NCBI RefSeq assembly: GCF_030812595.1
Contig: NZ_JAUSSZ010000006.1
Location: 1-64,000, forward strand
Direction of reading: 5' to 3'
Origin: Arthrobacter bambusae
GTDB taxonomy: Bacteria > Actinomycetota > Actinomycetes > Actinomycetales > Micrococcaceae
Length of the DNA stretch: 64,000 bases
The notes under the pieces are model-generated. The model searched no databases and had not been told where the DNA came from. It saw only the letters and a list, made by a program, of their open reading frames with translations. Of the stretch, positions 33,228 to 42,308 are shown one piece after another. Numbering within the stretch: the first letter of the stretch is position 1; the number at the start of each line of letters is the position of its first letter. The translations under genes and the position numbers were made by a program.

Positions 33228-35128
33228 GATGCTTCCATTTCCCCTTGACCGGCGCGATGCTTGGCGGACCTCACCGGCATTGCGGCGAGTTCGCCCACTC
33301 CGGCGGCAAATTGCGCTTCATGCAAGCGGGCGTAGTACCCGCCCCTTTCCAAGAGCGAGCGATGTGTGCCGTGTTCAACGATCCGTCCGTGGTCCATGAC
33401 GAGAATTAGATCAGCGTCGCGGATAGTGGACAAGCGGTGCGCAATGACGAATGATGTCTTGTTGCTCCGCAGCCTGTGCATCGCTTGGCGGATGAGGACT
33501 TCCGTGCGGGTATCCACCGAGCTGGTCGCCTCATCCAGGATCAGGATGGGGCGGCCCGAGAGCCGTGCGCGCGCAATGCACAACAATTGCCTTTGGCCCT
33601 GGCTGAGTGGTTCTCCTCCGTTGCTGAGCATGGTTGAGTAGCCGTTGGGCAGCGAGCGGACAAAGTGGCCAACGTGGCTCGCTTCGGCTGCCGCCACGAT
33701 CTCTGATTCGCTGGCGCCCGGGAGTCCATACTCGATGTTCTCCCGGATAGTGCCCGAGAAAATCCATGGATCCTGGAGAACGACGCCGAAGTTCCGGCGG
33801 AGTGCATCCCGTCCCATGCCGGCGATGTCCACGCCGTCGATGGTGATCCTTCCGGAACCGAGTTCGTGGAAGCGCATGAGGAGGCTGACAAGGGTGGTCT
33901 TCCCCGCTCCGGTGTGCCCCACGATGGCCACTGTCTGTCCCGGTTCCACATGGAAGGACAGGTCCTCGATGAGGGGTGCATCCGGCCGGTAGCTGAAGGA
34001 AATGTGCTCGAAGGCAACGCGCCCTGTAGGCGAATCCGAAGGGAGCCCCAAGGGTCCGTCAACGCCTCGTCCGGCGTCTGCGCGGCCGACGCCGCCCGGT
34101 TCCGCCGGTTCAGCTGTCAATTCGGCGGCGTCCAAGAGCTCGAAGACCCTGCCGGCGGATACTGCGCAGGATTGCAGGACCTGGGCCATTCCGCCGATCT
34201 GTCCCAGGGGCTGGCTGAATAGCCGGTTGAATTGGATGAAGGCCTGGATGCCGCCGATACTCATCGCCCCGGCGAGGAACTGGAGGGCACCAACAATCGC
34301 AACCCCCACGTAGCTGGCGTTCGACACGAAACCCATCAGGGGAGCCATCAACCCCGAGGCGAACTGTGCCTTCGAACTGGCGGCATACAAGCCCTCGTTG
34401 TGGTCGGCGAAACGGACCGCCATCGCGGACTGGGCGTTGAAAAGCTTGATGGTCTCGTGGCCGGTGGCTGTCTCCTCCACAAGGGAGTTCACGTCTCCCG
34501 TGGCCTCCCACTGCCGGACAAAGTATTTCTGCGAGCGTCGGGTCACGACAATCGACGCCAATGCCGATAACGGAACAGCCATGAGGGACACGACGGCGAG
34601 GAGTGGCGAAAGCAGCAGCATCATCCCGAGGGCTCCGATGACCATCAGCGTCGAGGTCAAGAGCTGGGAGAGGAGCTGGTTGAGCGTCTGCGACACGTTT
34701 TCGAGATCGTTTGTCGCCCGGCTCAGGACCTCGCCACGGGAGCGGCCGTCGTAGTAGGCCACGGGCAGCCGATGCAGTTTCGCTTCCACGGCTTCCCGGA
34801 GGTCATATGCGAGCCTTTGCACGGCGAGGGCGTTGAGGCGTCCCTGCGCCCAGCTGAGCAGCGACGTGACGCAATACATGCAGGCGGCCACGAGCAACAG
34901 GAAGACGAAGCGGCCGGGATCGAACCGGGCGCCGAACACCGCGGCCGCGACGACGTCCGTGGCGTCGCCGAGTACCTTGGGGGCGCTGACGTTGAGCGCG
35001 ACAAAGCCGCAGATGCACAGGATCGCCGCGGCCATGACCGCCCGGGCGGGCTTCATCAAGCCCACCAGGCGGAGCAGCGACCGTGATGGGGTCCCCGCAG
35101 GGGAGAGCTGTTCGCCTTCGCCGCTCAC
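33224..35128 (-). CDS. ABC exporter half-transporter (permease-ATPase fusion), second subunit
   Basis: A 634-residue protein with an N-terminal six-TM exporter domain (about 20-320) and a C-terminal ATPase with Walker A GHTGAGKTT, signature SQGQRQLL and Walker B ILILDEATSSVD. A linker of about 30 residues rich in Gly and Pro separates them. It is fused like MdlB/LmrA-type exporters and probably forms a heterodimer with the upstream gene, which it overlaps by GTGA. The substrate is unknown; drugs or lipids are typical. Confidence 0.92.
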   Translation of the reverse strand: MSGEGEQLSPAGTPSRSLLRLVGLMKPARAVMAAAILCICGFVALNVSAPKVLGDATDVVAAAVFGARFDPGRFVFLLLVAACMYCVTSLLSWAQGRLNALAVQRLAYDLREAVEAKLHRLPVAYYDGRSRGEVLSRATNDLENVSQTLNQLLSQLLTSTLMVIGALGMMLLLSPLLAVVSLMAVPLSALASIVVTRRSQKYFVRQWEATGDVNSLVEETATGHETIKLFNAQSAMAVRFADHNEGLYAASSKAQFASGLMAPLMGFVSNASYVGVAIVGALQFLAGAMSIGGIQAFIQFNRLFSQPLGQIGGMAQVLQSCAVSAGRVFELLDAAELTAEPAEPGGVGRADAGRGVDGPLGLPSDSPTGRVAFEHISFSYRPDAPLIEDLSFHVEPGQTVAIVGHTGAGKTTLVSLLMRFHELGSGRITIDGVDIAGMGRDALRRNFGVVLQDPWIFSGTIRENIEYGLPGASESEIVAAAEASHVGHFVRSLPNGYSTMLSNGGEPLSQGQRQLLCIARARLSGRPILILDEATSSVDTRTEVLIRQAMHRLRSNKTSFVIAHRLSTIRDADLILVMDHGRIVEHGTHRSLLERGGYYARLHEAQFAAGVGELAAMPVRSAKHRAGQGEMEAS

Positions 35129-36867
35129 GCGGCCTCTTCCGTTTCCAGCTGGGACGCTACGATTTCCCGGTAGGTTCCAGATGACTTGAGAAGTTCATCA
35201 TGGGTGCCTTTTGCCACCAGGCGGCCCTCGTCAATGAGCAGTATCTGGTCCGCCGACACTACGGTGTTTATGCGCTGGGCAACGATGATGACGGTTGCCC
35301 CGCGGAGTTCCGGCTCGAGCGCGGCACGGAGCTTTGCTTCCGTTACTGTGTCCAGCGCCGAGAAGCTGTCGTCAAAGAGGTAGACAGACGCAGGGCGCAG
35401 AATTGCGCGGGCGATGCATAGGCGCTGCCGCTGGCCGCCGGACAGTCCGGCGCCGCCCTGGGACAACGTGGTCTCCAGTCCTCGGGGCAGCTCTCTCACG
35501 AAATCGGCCGCCTGGGCCGCCTCGAGGACGTGCCACAACTGGGAATCCGTCGCGGACGGCAGCGAAATCCGCAGGTTCTCGGCAATGGTTCCGCGGAACA
35601 GCCAGCTCTCCTGGGGCACGACGCCGAGCTGGTTGCGCAAGGCATCGAGGGGAACAGCAGCGATGTCCCGGCCATCAAGGGAGATCGTTCCGCTGCTCAC
35701 GTCGAGCAGTCTCGGCACAAGGCTGACGATGGTGGATTTGCCGCTTCCGGTGGAGCCGATGACCGCCGTCGTGGTTCCCGGAGGCGCGTGGAACGTGATG
35801 CTTTCCAAGACGGGCGTCTCGGCTCCCGGGTAGGCGAAAACGACATTGTCGAAGCGCACGCCTTCCGCCGAAGGACGGACTGCCACCCCGTCAGGGGTAG
35901 CTGCCGACAAGACCCTTTCAGAGTCCGTGTTGAGCACTTCGGTGACGCGTTCAGCGCTGACCGCGGCCCGGGGCGCCGTGCTCAGGACGTACATTGCCAT
36001 CATGATCGCGAGGAGGATCTGCATGATGTAGGCAATAAATGCAGTGAGCGCACCCAGCTGCATTTCTCCCGCAATAATGCGGAGGCCGCCGAGCCAGACC
36101 ACTCCCGCGGAGGAGAGATTGACCACTGTCATGACCAGCGGAAGCATGGCAGCGACGATCCGGGCAGAGCGGAGATTGTTCTTTGTCAGGGCGTCGTTGG
36201 CTGCCTCGAACCGTTTCATCTCGAACGACTGGCGCACAAAGGCACGGATGACCGCGGTCCCCAGGATCTGTTCGCGGAGCACGCCGTTGATCCGGTCCAC
36301 CAGCCCTTGTCCCTCGCGGTACAGGGGGACCAGCTTGCGGACAATCACCAGCATGATGAGCAGCAACACAGGAACGATGGCGAAGACGATCCAGGAAAGG
36401 GCAACGTCCTGCTCGACTGCCAGGATCACGCCTCCGATGCCCATGACGGGTGCTGCCACCAGCATGCTGAAGACGAGCACCGTGATGTTCTGCAGTTGCA
36501 GGACGTCATTGGTGGTCCTGACCACCAGGCTTGCCGGTCCGAAGGCTACGACGTCCTGGCCCGGCATGGAATGAATCTTGTCGAAGAGTTCCTGCCGCAG
36601 CCCGCGGCCGACCCTCATCGCGACAACCGCGCCCAGGTAGCCGGCCAGCACGGCGGCAAGCACCTGGATGACCGTGAGAAGCAGCATCCAAGCACCAAGG
36701 CGCAGGATCACCTCGCTGTTCCCGGCGACGAGGCCGTCGTCGACGATCTTGGCGTTGAAGGTGGGAAGGAGGAGTGCGGCAGCAGTCTGGACAAGCTGCA
36801 GGAGAACAATGGCCAGGACGTGGGCTTTATAGGGGGCCAGACGCTGAAACAGCAATGATGCCAGCAC
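35125..36867 (-). CDS. ABC exporter half-transporter (permease-ATPase fusion), first subunit
   Basis: A 580-residue MdlA-like half-transporter: six TM segments, then an ATPase with Walker A GSTGSGKST, signature LSGGQRQR and Walker B SVYLFDDSFSALD. The catalytic Glu after Walker B is Asp here (FDDS), so this may be the degenerate site of a heterodimer, while the partner has DEATS. GTG at 36867 is chosen because GGAGG lies 4 nt upstream; the frame extends to 36936 without support. Confidence 0.92.
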   Translation of the reverse strand: MLASLLFQRLAPYKAHVLAIVLLQLVQTAAALLLPTFNAKIVDDGLVAGNSEVILRLGAWMLLLTVIQVLAAVLAGYLGAVVAMRVGRGLRQELFDKIHSMPGQDVVAFGPASLVVRTTNDVLQLQNITVLVFSMLVAAPVMGIGGVILAVEQDVALSWIVFAIVPVLLLIMLVIVRKLVPLYREGQGLVDRINGVLREQILGTAVIRAFVRQSFEMKRFEAANDALTKNNLRSARIVAAMLPLVMTVVNLSSAGVVWLGGLRIIAGEMQLGALTAFIAYIMQILLAIMMAMYVLSTAPRAAVSAERVTEVLNTDSERVLSAATPDGVAVRPSAEGVRFDNVVFAYPGAETPVLESITFHAPPGTTTAVIGSTGSGKSTIVSLVPRLLDVSSGTISLDGRDIAAVPLDALRNQLGVVPQESWLFRGTIAENLRISLPSATDSQLWHVLEAAQAADFVRELPRGLETTLSQGGAGLSGGQRQRLCIARAILRPASVYLFDDSFSALDTVTEAKLRAALEPELRGATVIIVAQRINTVVSADQILLIDEGRLVAKGTHDELLKSSGTYREIVASQLETEEAA

Positions 36868-36934
36868 ATTGCCTCCATTCGTTGGACTCCGGAGCCGCGG
36901 ATTCCACACGATGCCGCCCCTAGATCGCGTTGCC

Positions 36935-36940
36935 ATTGTA
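36935..36940 (-). promoter_or_regulatory. Candidate -10 box of the ABC exporter-gntR operon
   Basis: TACAAT lies about 68 nt before the GTG start of the first exporter gene on the minus strand. The YtrA-type regulator should bind near here; no clear -35 or operator is visible. Confidence 0.4.
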
Positions 36941-37009
36941 GTTCAGATCACAGTGCGAATCCTTGTCATCGGGGCACTTCCGGAGCCGTTCCTTTCGTGC
37001 CGGGCTGCC

Positions 37010-37789
37010 TCATCCCTGCTTTTGTGCCACCGCAAAAATCCGGCGGAAGGCAAACACAGTGCCGTGCCGCTCCGTTGGATAGGCCTCGCGGAGCGCTGCG
37101 GCGTATTGCTTTTCAAAGGCGCGCGCTTCTGCGTCGGAAAGGGCAGCGAGCACTGGACGCAGGCCGGTCCCCCGAACCCACTCCAGCACGGGATCAGCTC
37201 CCGGCAGAAGTTGCTGGTACGTGGTTTCCCAAGCGTCGGCGTCGCATCCGGCGTCGAGCATGATCCGCAGGTAGTCGGCCGGTTCCCCGACAGCGTCGTC
37301 GTGGCGGAGCACACCGGACAGCTTTCCGGACCACTCCGGCGACGCCGCCAATTCGCGCATGAGCACGTGGGATGGGGCATTGAAGTTTCCGGGGACCTGG
37401 AGCGCAAACCATCCACCCGGCTTCAGCGCTTCAAGCCAGGCGGCGAGCATCGTCAAGTGGCCCGGGACCCATTGCAGCGCCGCGTTGCTGACCACGACGT
37501 CGGTGTTCGCTTCCGGCGTCCACCCGGCGATGTCGGCGTGCACGAACGAAAGACGAGGTTGCGCGGCAGCGAGGAATTGGGCTTTCGCCAGCATTTCGGC
37601 CGAGGAGTCCAGCCCGACGACGACGGCGCGGGGCCAGCGGGCCGCAAGGGTCGCCGTCAAGTTCCCCGGCCCGCAGCCCAAATCCACGACCTGCCGCGGG
37701 TCCTCGGCCGGAATCCTCGAGGTCAGGTCAAAAAACGGCCGGTCGCGGTGATTGCCGAACTCGATGTACTTGGCTGGATCCCACTTCAA
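37010..37789 (-). CDS. tam: Trans-aconitate 2-methyltransferase-like SAM methyltransferase
   Basis: A 259-residue class I methyltransferase. The SAM motif VVDLGCGPGNLT, the acidic VVGLDSSAEML and the family start KWDPAKYIEFGNHRDRPF match Tam, which methylates trans-aconitate and relieves aconitase inhibition. TTG at 37789 is chosen because GGAGG lies 5 nt upstream and relatives begin at this Lys-Trp-Asp. It is divergent from the helicase gene. Substrate is by homology. Confidence 0.83.
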   Translation of the reverse strand: MKWDPAKYIEFGNHRDRPFFDLTSRIPAEDPRQVVDLGCGPGNLTATLAARWPRAVVVGLDSSAEMLAKAQFLAAAQPRLSFVHADIAGWTPEANTDVVVSNAALQWVPGHLTMLAAWLEALKPGGWFALQVPGNFNAPSHVLMRELAASPEWSGKLSGVLRHDDAVGEPADYLRIMLDAGCDADAWETTYQQLLPGADPVLEWVRGTGLRPVLAALSDAEARAFEKQYAAALREAYPTERHGTVFAFRRIFAVAQKQG

Positions 37790-37833
37790 TGCATCCTCCG
37801 TCGTCGCTCTCCGCGGTCTGCTCCACCCCACAC

Positions 37834-37839
37834 TAAGCT
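37834..37839 (+). promoter_or_regulatory. -10 box for the helicase gene
   Basis: TAAGCT ends 8 nt before the ATG at 37848. The space also contains GGAAGG, so the mRNA is leaderless or has a very short leader. Confidence 0.45.
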
Positions 37840-37847
37840 GGAAGGCA

Positions 37848-40409
37848 ATGAAACTTCTTGAGCAGCTCCCGACACCAAGCAACGCCGGAGCAAGCAACGC
37901 CGGACCGGGCAGCGCCAGCGTTGACCCGGACGAAATCTACGCACGCTTCGTCGAATGGACGCAGAGCCGGGGGCTTCAGCTCTACCCTGCCCAGGACGAG
38001 GCAATCATGGAACTCGCCTCCGGTTCCAATGTCATCCTGGCGACCCCTACCGGTTCCGGGAAGTCCCTTGTGGCGATCGCCGCGCACTTCGAAGCGATGT
38101 CCCGGGGCACGCGCAGCTACTACACAGCCCCCATCAAGGCCTTGGTCTCCGAGAAATTCTTCGCCCTCTGCGACATTTTCGGAGCCGAGAACGTCGGCAT
38201 GATCACCGGTGATTCCGGGGTCAACCAGGATGCCCCGATCATCTGCTGCACCGCCGAAATCCTCGCCAACATCGCTTTGCGCGAAGGCAAGGACGCCGAT
38301 CTCGGAACCGTCATCATGGACGAATTCCACTTCTACTCCGATCCCCAACGCGGTTGGGCGTGGCAAGTGCCGCTCCTGGAACTCCCCCAGGCCCAGTTCC
38401 TGCTGATGTCGGCCACCCTGGGAGACGTCAGCCGCTTCGAAACCGGCCTGAGCGCACTCACCGGGCGGCCCACCACCACGGTCAGTTCGGCCGAACGGCC
38501 CATCCCGCTGCACTATTACTTCCAGGAAACGCCGGTCCACGAAACCCTCGAGGAACTGCTGAGCACCAAACAGGTTCCCGTGTACGTGGTGCATTTCAGC
38601 CAGGTCGAAGCCATCGAGCGGGCCCAGAACCTCATGAGCGTGAACATGTGCACCCGCGAGGAAAAGGACAAGATCGCCGAGCTGATCGCCGGTTTCCGGT
38701 TCGCCGCGGGCTTCGGGAAGACCCTGAACCGGCTGGTCCGCCATGGCATCGGCGTCCATCATGCCGGCATGCTGCCCAAGTACCGCCGCCTCGTGGAGCA
38801 ACTGGCACAGGCAGGACTCCTGAAGGTCATCTGCGGCACCGACACTCTGGGGGTCGGAATCAACGTTCCCATCCGCACAGTCCTCCTGACGGCTCTCAGC
38901 AAGTACGACGGCGTCCGCACCCGCCTCCTGAACTCCCGGGAATTCCATCAGATCGCGGGCCGCGCGGGCCGCGCAGGCTATGACACTGCCGGAACAGTCG
39001 TGGTGCAGGCTCCCGAACACGTGGTGGAAAACGCGAAGGCTATGGCAAAGGCCACCGCCAAGTTCGGCGACGACCAGAAGAAACTGCGGCAAGTGGTGCG
39101 GAAGAAGCCGCCGGAAGGTTTCGTCTCCTGGGGCCAGCCCACCTTCACCCGTCTGGTGGAGTCCGTGCCGGAACCGCTGACCTCGAGCTTCACCGTGACG
39201 CACGCGATGCTGCTCAACTTGATGGAACGCCCCGGCGACCCGTTTGCCGCAGCCCGCCGTCTCCTCACCGAAAACCACGAGGCCCGGCCCGCGCAACTGC
39301 AGCTCATGAAGAAGGCCTTGGGTATCTACCGTGAGCTGTTGGCAGCCGGAGTCGTGGAACGCATTCCCGAGGCCGAGCAGGAGGAAGAAGGCCGTTCCGT
39401 CCGTCTGACCGTCCACCTGCAGGCGAACTTCGCACTGAACCAGCCGCTTTCGCCGTTTGCCCTCGCCGCGCTCGAACTCCTGGATCCGGAGTCGCCGTCG
39501 TACGCCCTGGACGTCGTGTCCGTCATCGAAGCGACCCTCGAGAAGCCCCGCCAGATACTTTCCGCGCAGCAGAAGAAGGCACGCGGCGAGGCCGTCGCGG
39601 CGATGAAGGCCGATGGCATTGATTACGACCAGCGCATGGCAATGCTTGAAGAGGTCAGCTACCCGCAGCCGCTGGCGGAAATCCTGGGCGAAGCGTTCGA
39701 GGTGTACCGGAAGGCCGCGCCTTGGGTGGGCGACTTTGAGCTGGCTCCCAAGTCCGTGGTCCGGGACATGTATGAGCGCGCCATGAATTTCGGCGAGTTC
39801 GTCCAGTTCTACGGGCTGGCGCGCTCCGAAGGGATCGTGCTGCGGTACTTGGCCGACGGGTTCAAAGCCCTGCGTCAGACCGTGCCGCAGGATGCGCTCC
39901 GCGAAGACCTCCAGGACCTCATCGCCTGGCTGGGTGAACTGGTCCGCCAAGTCGACTCCAGCCTGCTCGACGAATGGGAAGAGCTCACCTCCGGGGCGGC
40001 TCCGACGCCGCACGACGCTCCGCCTCCTCCGCCGCCGTCGCTCACGTCCAATGTCCGCGCCTTCAGGGTCATGGTCCGCAACGAAATGTTCCGGCGTGTT
40101 GAGTTGTTCGCGGACGAGGATGCGGCAACCTTGGGCGAGCTCGACGCCGCCAGCGGCTGGGATGCTGAGCGCTGGGAAGACGCTTTGGACGACTACTTCG
40201 ACGAACACGACGACATCGGAACCGGCCCAGACGCCCGGGGCCCGGGACTCCTCATCATCACAGAGGAACCCGGCATCTGGCGGGTCCGGCAGATTTTCGA
40301 TGACCCGGCGCGTAACCATGACTGGGGCATTTCCGCCGAAGTGGACTTGGCGGCATCCGACGAGAGCGGCACCGCCGTTGTCAGGGTGACCGCGGTCAAC
40401 CGCCTCTAG
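37848..40409 (+). CDS. DExH-box superfamily II helicase
   Basis: An 853-residue ATP-dependent helicase, probably acting on RNA. Motif I ATPTGSGKS is at about 65-73, motif II DEFH at 158-161, motif III SATLGD, and motif VI HQIAGRAGRAG. The roughly 400-residue C-terminal region, which includes KARGEAVAAMKADG and FGEFVQFYGLARSEG, matches the accessory part often labelled DUF3516 in actinobacterial helicases. It differs from Ski2/Mtr4-like HelY by this C-terminal region. The ATG at 37848 follows GGAAGG. Confidence 0.9.
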   Translation: MKLLEQLPTPSNAGASNAGPGSASVDPDEIYARFVEWTQSRGLQLYPAQDEAIMELASGSNVILATPTGSGKSLVAIAAHFEAMSRGTRSYYTAPIKALVSEKFFALCDIFGAENVGMITGDSGVNQDAPIICCTAEILANIALREGKDADLGTVIMDEFHFYSDPQRGWAWQVPLLELPQAQFLLMSATLGDVSRFETGLSALTGRPTTTVSSAERPIPLHYYFQETPVHETLEELLSTKQVPVYVVHFSQVEAIERAQNLMSVNMCTREEKDKIAELIAGFRFAAGFGKTLNRLVRHGIGVHHAGMLPKYRRLVEQLAQAGLLKVICGTDTLGVGINVPIRTVLLTALSKYDGVRTRLLNSREFHQIAGRAGRAGYDTAGTVVVQAPEHVVENAKAMAKATAKFGDDQKKLRQVVRKKPPEGFVSWGQPTFTRLVESVPEPLTSSFTVTHAMLLNLMERPGDPFAAARRLLTENHEARPAQLQLMKKALGIYRELLAAGVVERIPEAEQEEEGRSVRLTVHLQANFALNQPLSPFALAALELLDPESPSYALDVVSVIEATLEKPRQILSAQQKKARGEAVAAMKADGIDYDQRMAMLEEVSYPQPLAEILGEAFEVYRKAAPWVGDFELAPKSVVRDMYERAMNFGEFVQFYGLARSEGIVLRYLADGFKALRQTVPQDALREDLQDLIAWLGELVRQVDSSLLDEWEELTSGAAPTPHDAPPPPPPSLTSNVRAFRVMVRNEMFRRVELFADEDAATLGELDAASGWDAERWEDALDDYFDEHDDIGTGPDARGPGLLIITEEPGIWRVRQIFDDPARNHDWGISAEVDLAASDESGTAVVRVTAVNRL

Positions 40410-40417
40410 GCGCCTAG

Positions 40418-40423
40418 TAAGCT
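40418..40423 (+). promoter_or_regulatory. -10 box of a leaderless GNAT transcript
   Basis: TAAGCT ends 6 nt before the ATG at 40430, just after the helicase stop at 40409. Confidence 0.5.
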
Positions 40424-40429
40424 CGAAAT

Positions 40430-40930
40430 ATGAGTGTTGTCCGCCCTGCCACAGTGTCCGATGTCCCCGCGATCCTGCAGATGATCCATGAGCTTGCGGT
40501 CTACGAAAAAGAGCCCGATGCCGTGAAGAACACGCCGGAAATGCTGAGCGAGGCACTGTTCGGCGAGAGTCCGCGGGTGTTTGCGCACATGGCGGAAAAC
40601 GCAGCCGGAGACGTTCAGGGATTCGCCTTGTGGTTCCTGAACTACTCCACGTGGGAAGGCGTCCACGGGATCTACCTGGAAGACCTCTACGTCACCCCCG
40701 ATGCACGGGGCGAGGGCCATGGGAAGGCGCTCCTGAAGCATCTGGCCGCCACCGCCGTCGAACGCGGCTACGCACGGGTGGAATGGAGCGTCCTGGACTG
40801 GAACGAACCGTCCATCAACTTCTACCGCAGCCTCGGTGCGGTGCCCATGGACGGCTGGTCCACGTTCCGGCTGACCGGCGAAGCCCTCGGTGCCTTCGGC
40901 AGCGATGACAAGGCCATGGCTCGTGGCTGA
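40430..40930 (+). CDS. GNAT-family N-acetyltransferase
   Basis: A 166-residue single-domain GNAT. The acetyl-CoA-binding segment YVTPDARGEGHGKALLKHL contains the R-x2-G-x-G/A signature, followed by WSVLDWNEPSINFYRSLGAVPM, typical of diamine/aminoglycoside-like acetyltransferases. It overlaps the downstream peptidase start by a few bases, suggesting one transcript. The acceptor is not known. Confidence 0.9.
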   Translation: MSVVRPATVSDVPAILQMIHELAVYEKEPDAVKNTPEMLSEALFGESPRVFAHMAENAAGDVQGFALWFLNYSTWEGVHGIYLEDLYVTPDARGEGHGKALLKHLAATAVERGYARVEWSVLDWNEPSINFYRSLGAVPMDGWSTFRLTGEALGAFGSDDKAMARG

Positions 40931-42260
40931 GCGGGTGGTTGAGGATACGGCGCACACCATCCGCGCACGCCACGAATTCCGCGGTGTCCGCACCACCGAG
41001 CACTTGTTCACGGTCCCCCTCGACCATTGGGGCACCGGGGCTGACGGCACCGCGGAAACGATCACCGTCTTCGCCCGCGAGTTCGTCTCCGCTGAGCACG
41101 CGGAAGAGGAAGCAGCGCGGCTGCCCTGGTTGCTCTACCTCCAGGGCGGGCCCGGCGGACGCGGAATCCGGACCACGTCCTTGTCCGGCTGGATGAAGGC
41201 TGCCGCGAGGAGTTTCCGCATCCTGATGCTGGATCAACGGGGCACGGGCCTGTCAACTCCGGCGGACCGCAAGACCTTGCCGCTTAGGGGAGATGCCGCG
41301 GCGCAGGCGGCCTACCTCACGCATTTCCGGGCGGACTCGATCGTGGCCGATGCCGAGCTCATCCGGGAGGCCCTGGGCTCCGGGCCTTGGACCGTTCTTG
41401 GCCAGAGCTTCGGCGGTTTCTGCGCCCTGACATACCTGTCCTTCGCGCCGGAAGGCTTGAGGGAAGTCCTGATCACGGGAGGGCTCGCGCCGCTGGAAGG
41501 TCCAGCCGAGCGCGTGTACCGGGCCACCTTCCAAAGGGTTGCCGAACGTAACGCGGAATACTTCGCGTGGTATCCGGAGGACCGCGAGCTGGTCACCAGG
41601 ATTGCCCGGCATCTGGAATCCAGGGAGGAGCGGCTGCCCGGCGGAGAACGCCTCACGACGGAACGGTTCCAAATGGTGGGATCGTTCCTGGGCGGGAACG
41701 CCCGCGTGGATGCCCTGCACACTCTCCTGGAAGATGCCTTTGTGCCCTCCCCGGACGGAGAGCGCCTCTCCGACGCGTTCCTGGAACAGGTCCACGGGCT
41801 CGTCTCCCGGGCATCCAATCCCCTGTATGCGGTCTTGCACGAGTCCATCTACGGCCAGGGGCAGGCCACCGACTGGGCGGCGTGGCGGGTTCTCCTGGAA
41901 TTTCCTGAGTTCCAGCCGGAGGCAGCCGAGCCGCTCCTGACCGGAGAAATGGTCTACCCCTGGTATTTCGAACAGGACCCGGCCCTTGTACCCCTGAGGG
42001 AAGTAGCCGCGCTGTTGGCCGGCAAGCAAGACTGGAAACCCCTTTACGACGTATCCCGCCTGAACGCGAATACCGTCCCCGTCGCGGCTGCCGTCTATCG
42101 TGACGACATCTACGTGGACTTCCAGCTCTCCATGGAAACCGCGGCCGCGGTCCGCGGACTGCAGGCCTGGACCACAGGGGACTTCCACCACGACGGCATC
42201 GGCGAAGACGGCGAAGGAATCTTCAACCGGCTCTTGGGGATGGTGCGCGGGACGAACTGA
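40923..42260 (+). CDS. Prolyl aminopeptidase-like alpha/beta hydrolase (S33)
   Basis: A 445-residue serine hydrolase. The oxyanion QGGPGGRG (HGGPG-like), nucleophile GQSFGGFC and a late His in DFHHDGIGED fit peptidase family S33 (proline iminopeptidase group); about 130 residues form the cap. Start uncertain: GTG at 40923 has AAGG about 10 nt upstream; an in-frame ATG at 40905 would extend the overlap with the GNAT gene. Cytosolic, no signal peptide. Confidence 0.85.
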   Translation: MAERVVEDTAHTIRARHEFRGVRTTEHLFTVPLDHWGTGADGTAETITVFAREFVSAEHAEEEAARLPWLLYLQGGPGGRGIRTTSLSGWMKAAARSFRILMLDQRGTGLSTPADRKTLPLRGDAAAQAAYLTHFRADSIVADAELIREALGSGPWTVLGQSFGGFCALTYLSFAPEGLREVLITGGLAPLEGPAERVYRATFQRVAERNAEYFAWYPEDRELVTRIARHLESREERLPGGERLTTERFQMVGSFLGGNARVDALHTLLEDAFVPSPDGERLSDAFLEQVHGLVSRASNPLYAVLHESIYGQGQATDWAAWRVLLEFPEFQPEAAEPLLTGEMVYPWYFEQDPALVPLREVAALLAGKQDWKPLYDVSRLNANTVPVAAAVYRDDIYVDFQLSMETAAAVRGLQAWTTGDFHHDGIGEDGEGIFNRLLGMVRGTN

Positions 42261-42287
42261 GCCCCGGCCACAACGATGGCCGGGGCT
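42260..42287. terminator. Hairpin between the S33 peptidase and terC
   Basis: AGCCCCGGCC (42260-42269) pairs with GGCCGGGGCT (42278-42287) over an 8-nt loop. It lies between convergent genes and can act in both directions; no U tract. Confidence 0.65.
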
Positions 42288-42308
42288 CCGAAGTCGTGCC
42301 CGTAGTTG

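Noticed and set aside
37833..40556. A 907-codon open frame on the minus strand opposite the helicase
   Set aside because: The plus-strand helicase has all motifs; the antisense translation has none.
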